A DNA stretch of 23,047 nucleotides from Chloroflexota bacterium (GTDB lineage: Bacteria; Chloroflexota; Limnocylindria; QHBO01): positions 1 to 23,047 of the forward strand of contig JADLBB010000151.1 of assembly GCA_020848055.1 (NCBI GenBank). Direction: 5' to 3'. Each line of letters starts with the position of its first letter. Within the stretch, counting starts at the first letter, position 1. Below, one piece after another: positions 21,823-23,047 of this stretch. The notes beneath the pieces are model-generated. The model had not been told where the DNA came from, searched no databases, and was given only the letters and a program-made list of their open reading frames with translations. The position numbers and the translations under genes are program-made.

Positions 21823-22086
21823 TTAGGGCATCAACCTACGGTCGCGCTGGGCCCTCGCGGTCTGGACCATCCGATCGAAGGTCCAGGTCGACACCAGCAC
21901 GCAGGTCGCCAGCAGCATGGCCTTCACCGTGTAGGGCAGGGCGATCTCCGTCCCGAAGAAGATGAGAACCATCCCTCCGGCGAATCCGGCAGCCTCGACG
22001 GCAGCTGGCCGGACCGGCCATCTGTTGACCGATGCGGCCAACATCGAACCGGCGAACATCAGCACGAACGCGACGACGGCATTCAT
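21823..22086 (-). CDS. Small three-helix membrane protein, partner of the secreted protein
   Basis: 87 aa. Hydrophobic segments at about 2-19, 33-50 and 53-68. A basic C-terminus (RMVQTARAQRDRRLMP) probably stays in the cytoplasm. It is not recognised. Its ATG overlaps the stop of the upstream secreted-protein gene as ATGA, so the two are co-translated. Size, topology and position would suit an immunity or export-helper protein, but nothing in the sequence proves this. The convergent lipoprotein gene ends 37 bases from its stop. Confidence 0.75.
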   Translation of the reverse strand: MNAVVAFVLMFAGSMLAASVNRWPVRPAAVEAAGFAGGMVLIFFGTEIALPYTVKAMLLATCVLVSTWTFDRMVQTARAQRDRRLMP

Positions 22087-22985
22087 GGGTACTTCACGTA
22101 AAAGATCTTGTCATAGAGGTCGTTCCAACCCTTGCCGAAGTTGGCGCTGCCTTGGCAGTAGTAGTACATCCAAGAACCATTCGGATTGGGACCGGAGTTC
22201 CACATTACCCACCCGCACATGTTTCGAAAGTCGCTGATACTGCCGCGGAGTGAGCCGTCACTCTCATAGAAGTAGAACTCATTGGCAGCACCGACGAGCA
22301 TCCCGCCTAGCCACCGAAGGAGCGCACCAGACCCGACCGGGATAGAAAGCACAGACGAGATTACATATCCCAAGAGACGGTCGTACTCGGTATCCTGCGG
22401 GCACATGTACCACGACATACCATAGGTACCGCCTTGGTTGTAGATGTACGAGCAGTCGTAGAAGTAGTGGTAATGGCTCTGATCCTTGAAGTGCGCTGAA
22501 GCGATCGCGGGGCCGACGACGCTGGACGCCTCGTCTCCCATACCTTCGAGCTCGGCAATCTCGGATTCGTCAAGAAAGGCGATTCCAACCACGTCAGTTC
22601 CAGCGTCCGTATGCTCGGGCATGGCGGCAATCCGAACACGTTCGCCGTCATAGGCCACCTCGATGACCACCAAGCCTTCTCGATTCTCGATTACCTTGAC
22701 GCCTTCGCCGCTAAGAGCGGCGGCCGTCGCATCGCTCATCGCATGGACCCGTGGCTCACCCTCGAACGGCGCTCGGTTCGCCAACTCCTCGTGGATGGTC
22801 GCCACAGCCGGCCCTGCGTCGCGCGGTGGTGGAGGCGCAGCGAACTGGATCACCGGTGGCTCCGGAATCGGTGTGTGGCTTCCGACCCTGCCGGCGCCTA
22901 TGTCCGGCCTCGCAGACGCGCCGACAATTGCGAGTGCGAAGGCCATGGCTAAGGTGGCTGATCGCCGGTGCCGCGTAGCACTCAT
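22083..22985 (-). CDS. Secreted cysteine- and aromatic-rich protein of unknown function
   Basis: 300 aa. An N-terminal export signal (basic RHRR, then hydrophobic 10-24, possible cleavage after ASA at about 25) is followed by a Pro-rich linker (38-60). A central region (60-160) is acidic and hydrophobic. The C-terminal domain is very rich in Tyr, Trp and Gly (HYHYFYDCSYIYNQGG at 171-186) and has four Cys (178, 195, 257, 277) that could form two disulphides. A hydrophobic Gly-rich stretch (205-234) could be a membrane-active segment. No family is recognised. The start at 22985 fits a promoter at 23015-23042; an upstream ATG at 23042 lies inside that promoter. GC content falls visibly here, suggesting foreign origin or a special amino-acid bias. 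Confidence 0.8.
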   Translation of the reverse strand: MSATRHRRSATLAMAFALAIVGASARPDIGAGRVGSHTPIPEPPVIQFAAPPPPRDAGPAVATIHEELANRAPFEGEPRVHAMSDATAAALSGEGVKVIENREGLVVIEVAYDGERVRIAAMPEHTDAGTDVVGIAFLDESEIAELEGMGDEASSVVGPAIASAHFKDQSHYHYFYDCSYIYNQGGTYGMSWYMCPQDTEYDRLLGYVISSVLSIPVGSGALLRWLGGMLVGAANEFYFYESDGSLRGSISDFRNMCGWVMWNSGPNPNGSWMYYYCQGSANFGKGWNDLYDKIFYVKYP

Positions 22986-23014
22986 GACCCGGTCGTCCCT
23001 ACCCCGTCGAGAGC

Positions 23015-23042
23015 ACTCTAGGGCGGCCAGACGAAAAGTCAA
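23015..23042 (-). promoter_or_regulatory. Sigma-70-type promoter of the secreted-protein operon
   Basis: TTGACT (23042-23037) and TAGAGT (23020-23015) on the minus strand are separated by 16 bases. This is the only clear -35/-10 pair found in the window. Predicted transcription starts near 23008, giving a leader of about 23 bases with a GGTAGGGA binding site before the ATG at 22985. Confidence 0.6.
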
Positions 23043-23047
23043 GTGAC

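Overview
This is a high-GC bacterial chromosome segment with tightly packed genes. Many starts are GTG, stops and starts often overlap, and several genes have a TAnnnT -10 box only 6-9 bases before the start codon, which points to leaderless mRNAs. The gene set includes Ku with a ligase-like partner, an archaeal/Lig1-style ATP-dependent DNA ligase, a PASTA kinase, folC-folP-folB, an MprAB-PepD-like RR-HK-HtrA operon and ribosomal protein L25 of the CTC type. This fits a high-GC Chloroflexota bacterium (Limnocylindria/Ellin6529-like). That assignment is a guess from style and content; no 16S or ribosomal operon is present to settle it.

Layout. Positions 1-6112 hold a DNA-end-joining neighbourhood: ku and a ligase-fold protein without catalytic residues (minus strand), a lone receiver domain (plus), an OsmC protein (minus), a NERD-like membrane protein (plus), an unrecognised protein and the full-length DNA ligase (both minus), and a small membrane protein (plus). 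A tRNA-Glu(UUC) follows at 6204. About 700 bp without genes come next, filled with two kinds of 50-bp-period repeat. From 6988 to 7631 a zinc-ribbon protein and an unknown protein are translationally coupled (minus). From 7793 to 13922 the plus strand carries galU and the PASTA kinase, thioredoxin, a 12-cysteine protein, then folC, folP and folB. From 13919 to 17491 the minus strand carries a response regulator, sensor kinase and membrane-anchored HtrA protease. Between 17492 and 17960 lies a second copy of the palindromic repeat array. L25, an FMN-dependent alpha-hydroxy-acid dehydrogenase, a DUF4239/bestrophin-like membrane protein and a lipoprotein follow on plus. The window ends with a visibly lower-GC minus-strand pair: a secreted cysteine- and aromatic-rich protein and a three-helix membrane protein.

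Three items stand out. First, the ku-linked ligase homologue has lost the nucleotidyl-transfer lysine and most other motif residues, while a separate intact ligase lies 2.4 kb away. Second, an intergenic palindrome of fixed geometry (8-nt arm, 8-nt spacer, 8-nt arm, then CG) recurs at exactly 50-bp steps in two separate arrays. Both arrays have a degenerate third unit followed by one 44-bp step. Third, the terminal secreted-protein/small-membrane-protein pair looks foreign and may be an effector-immunity or secretion pair.
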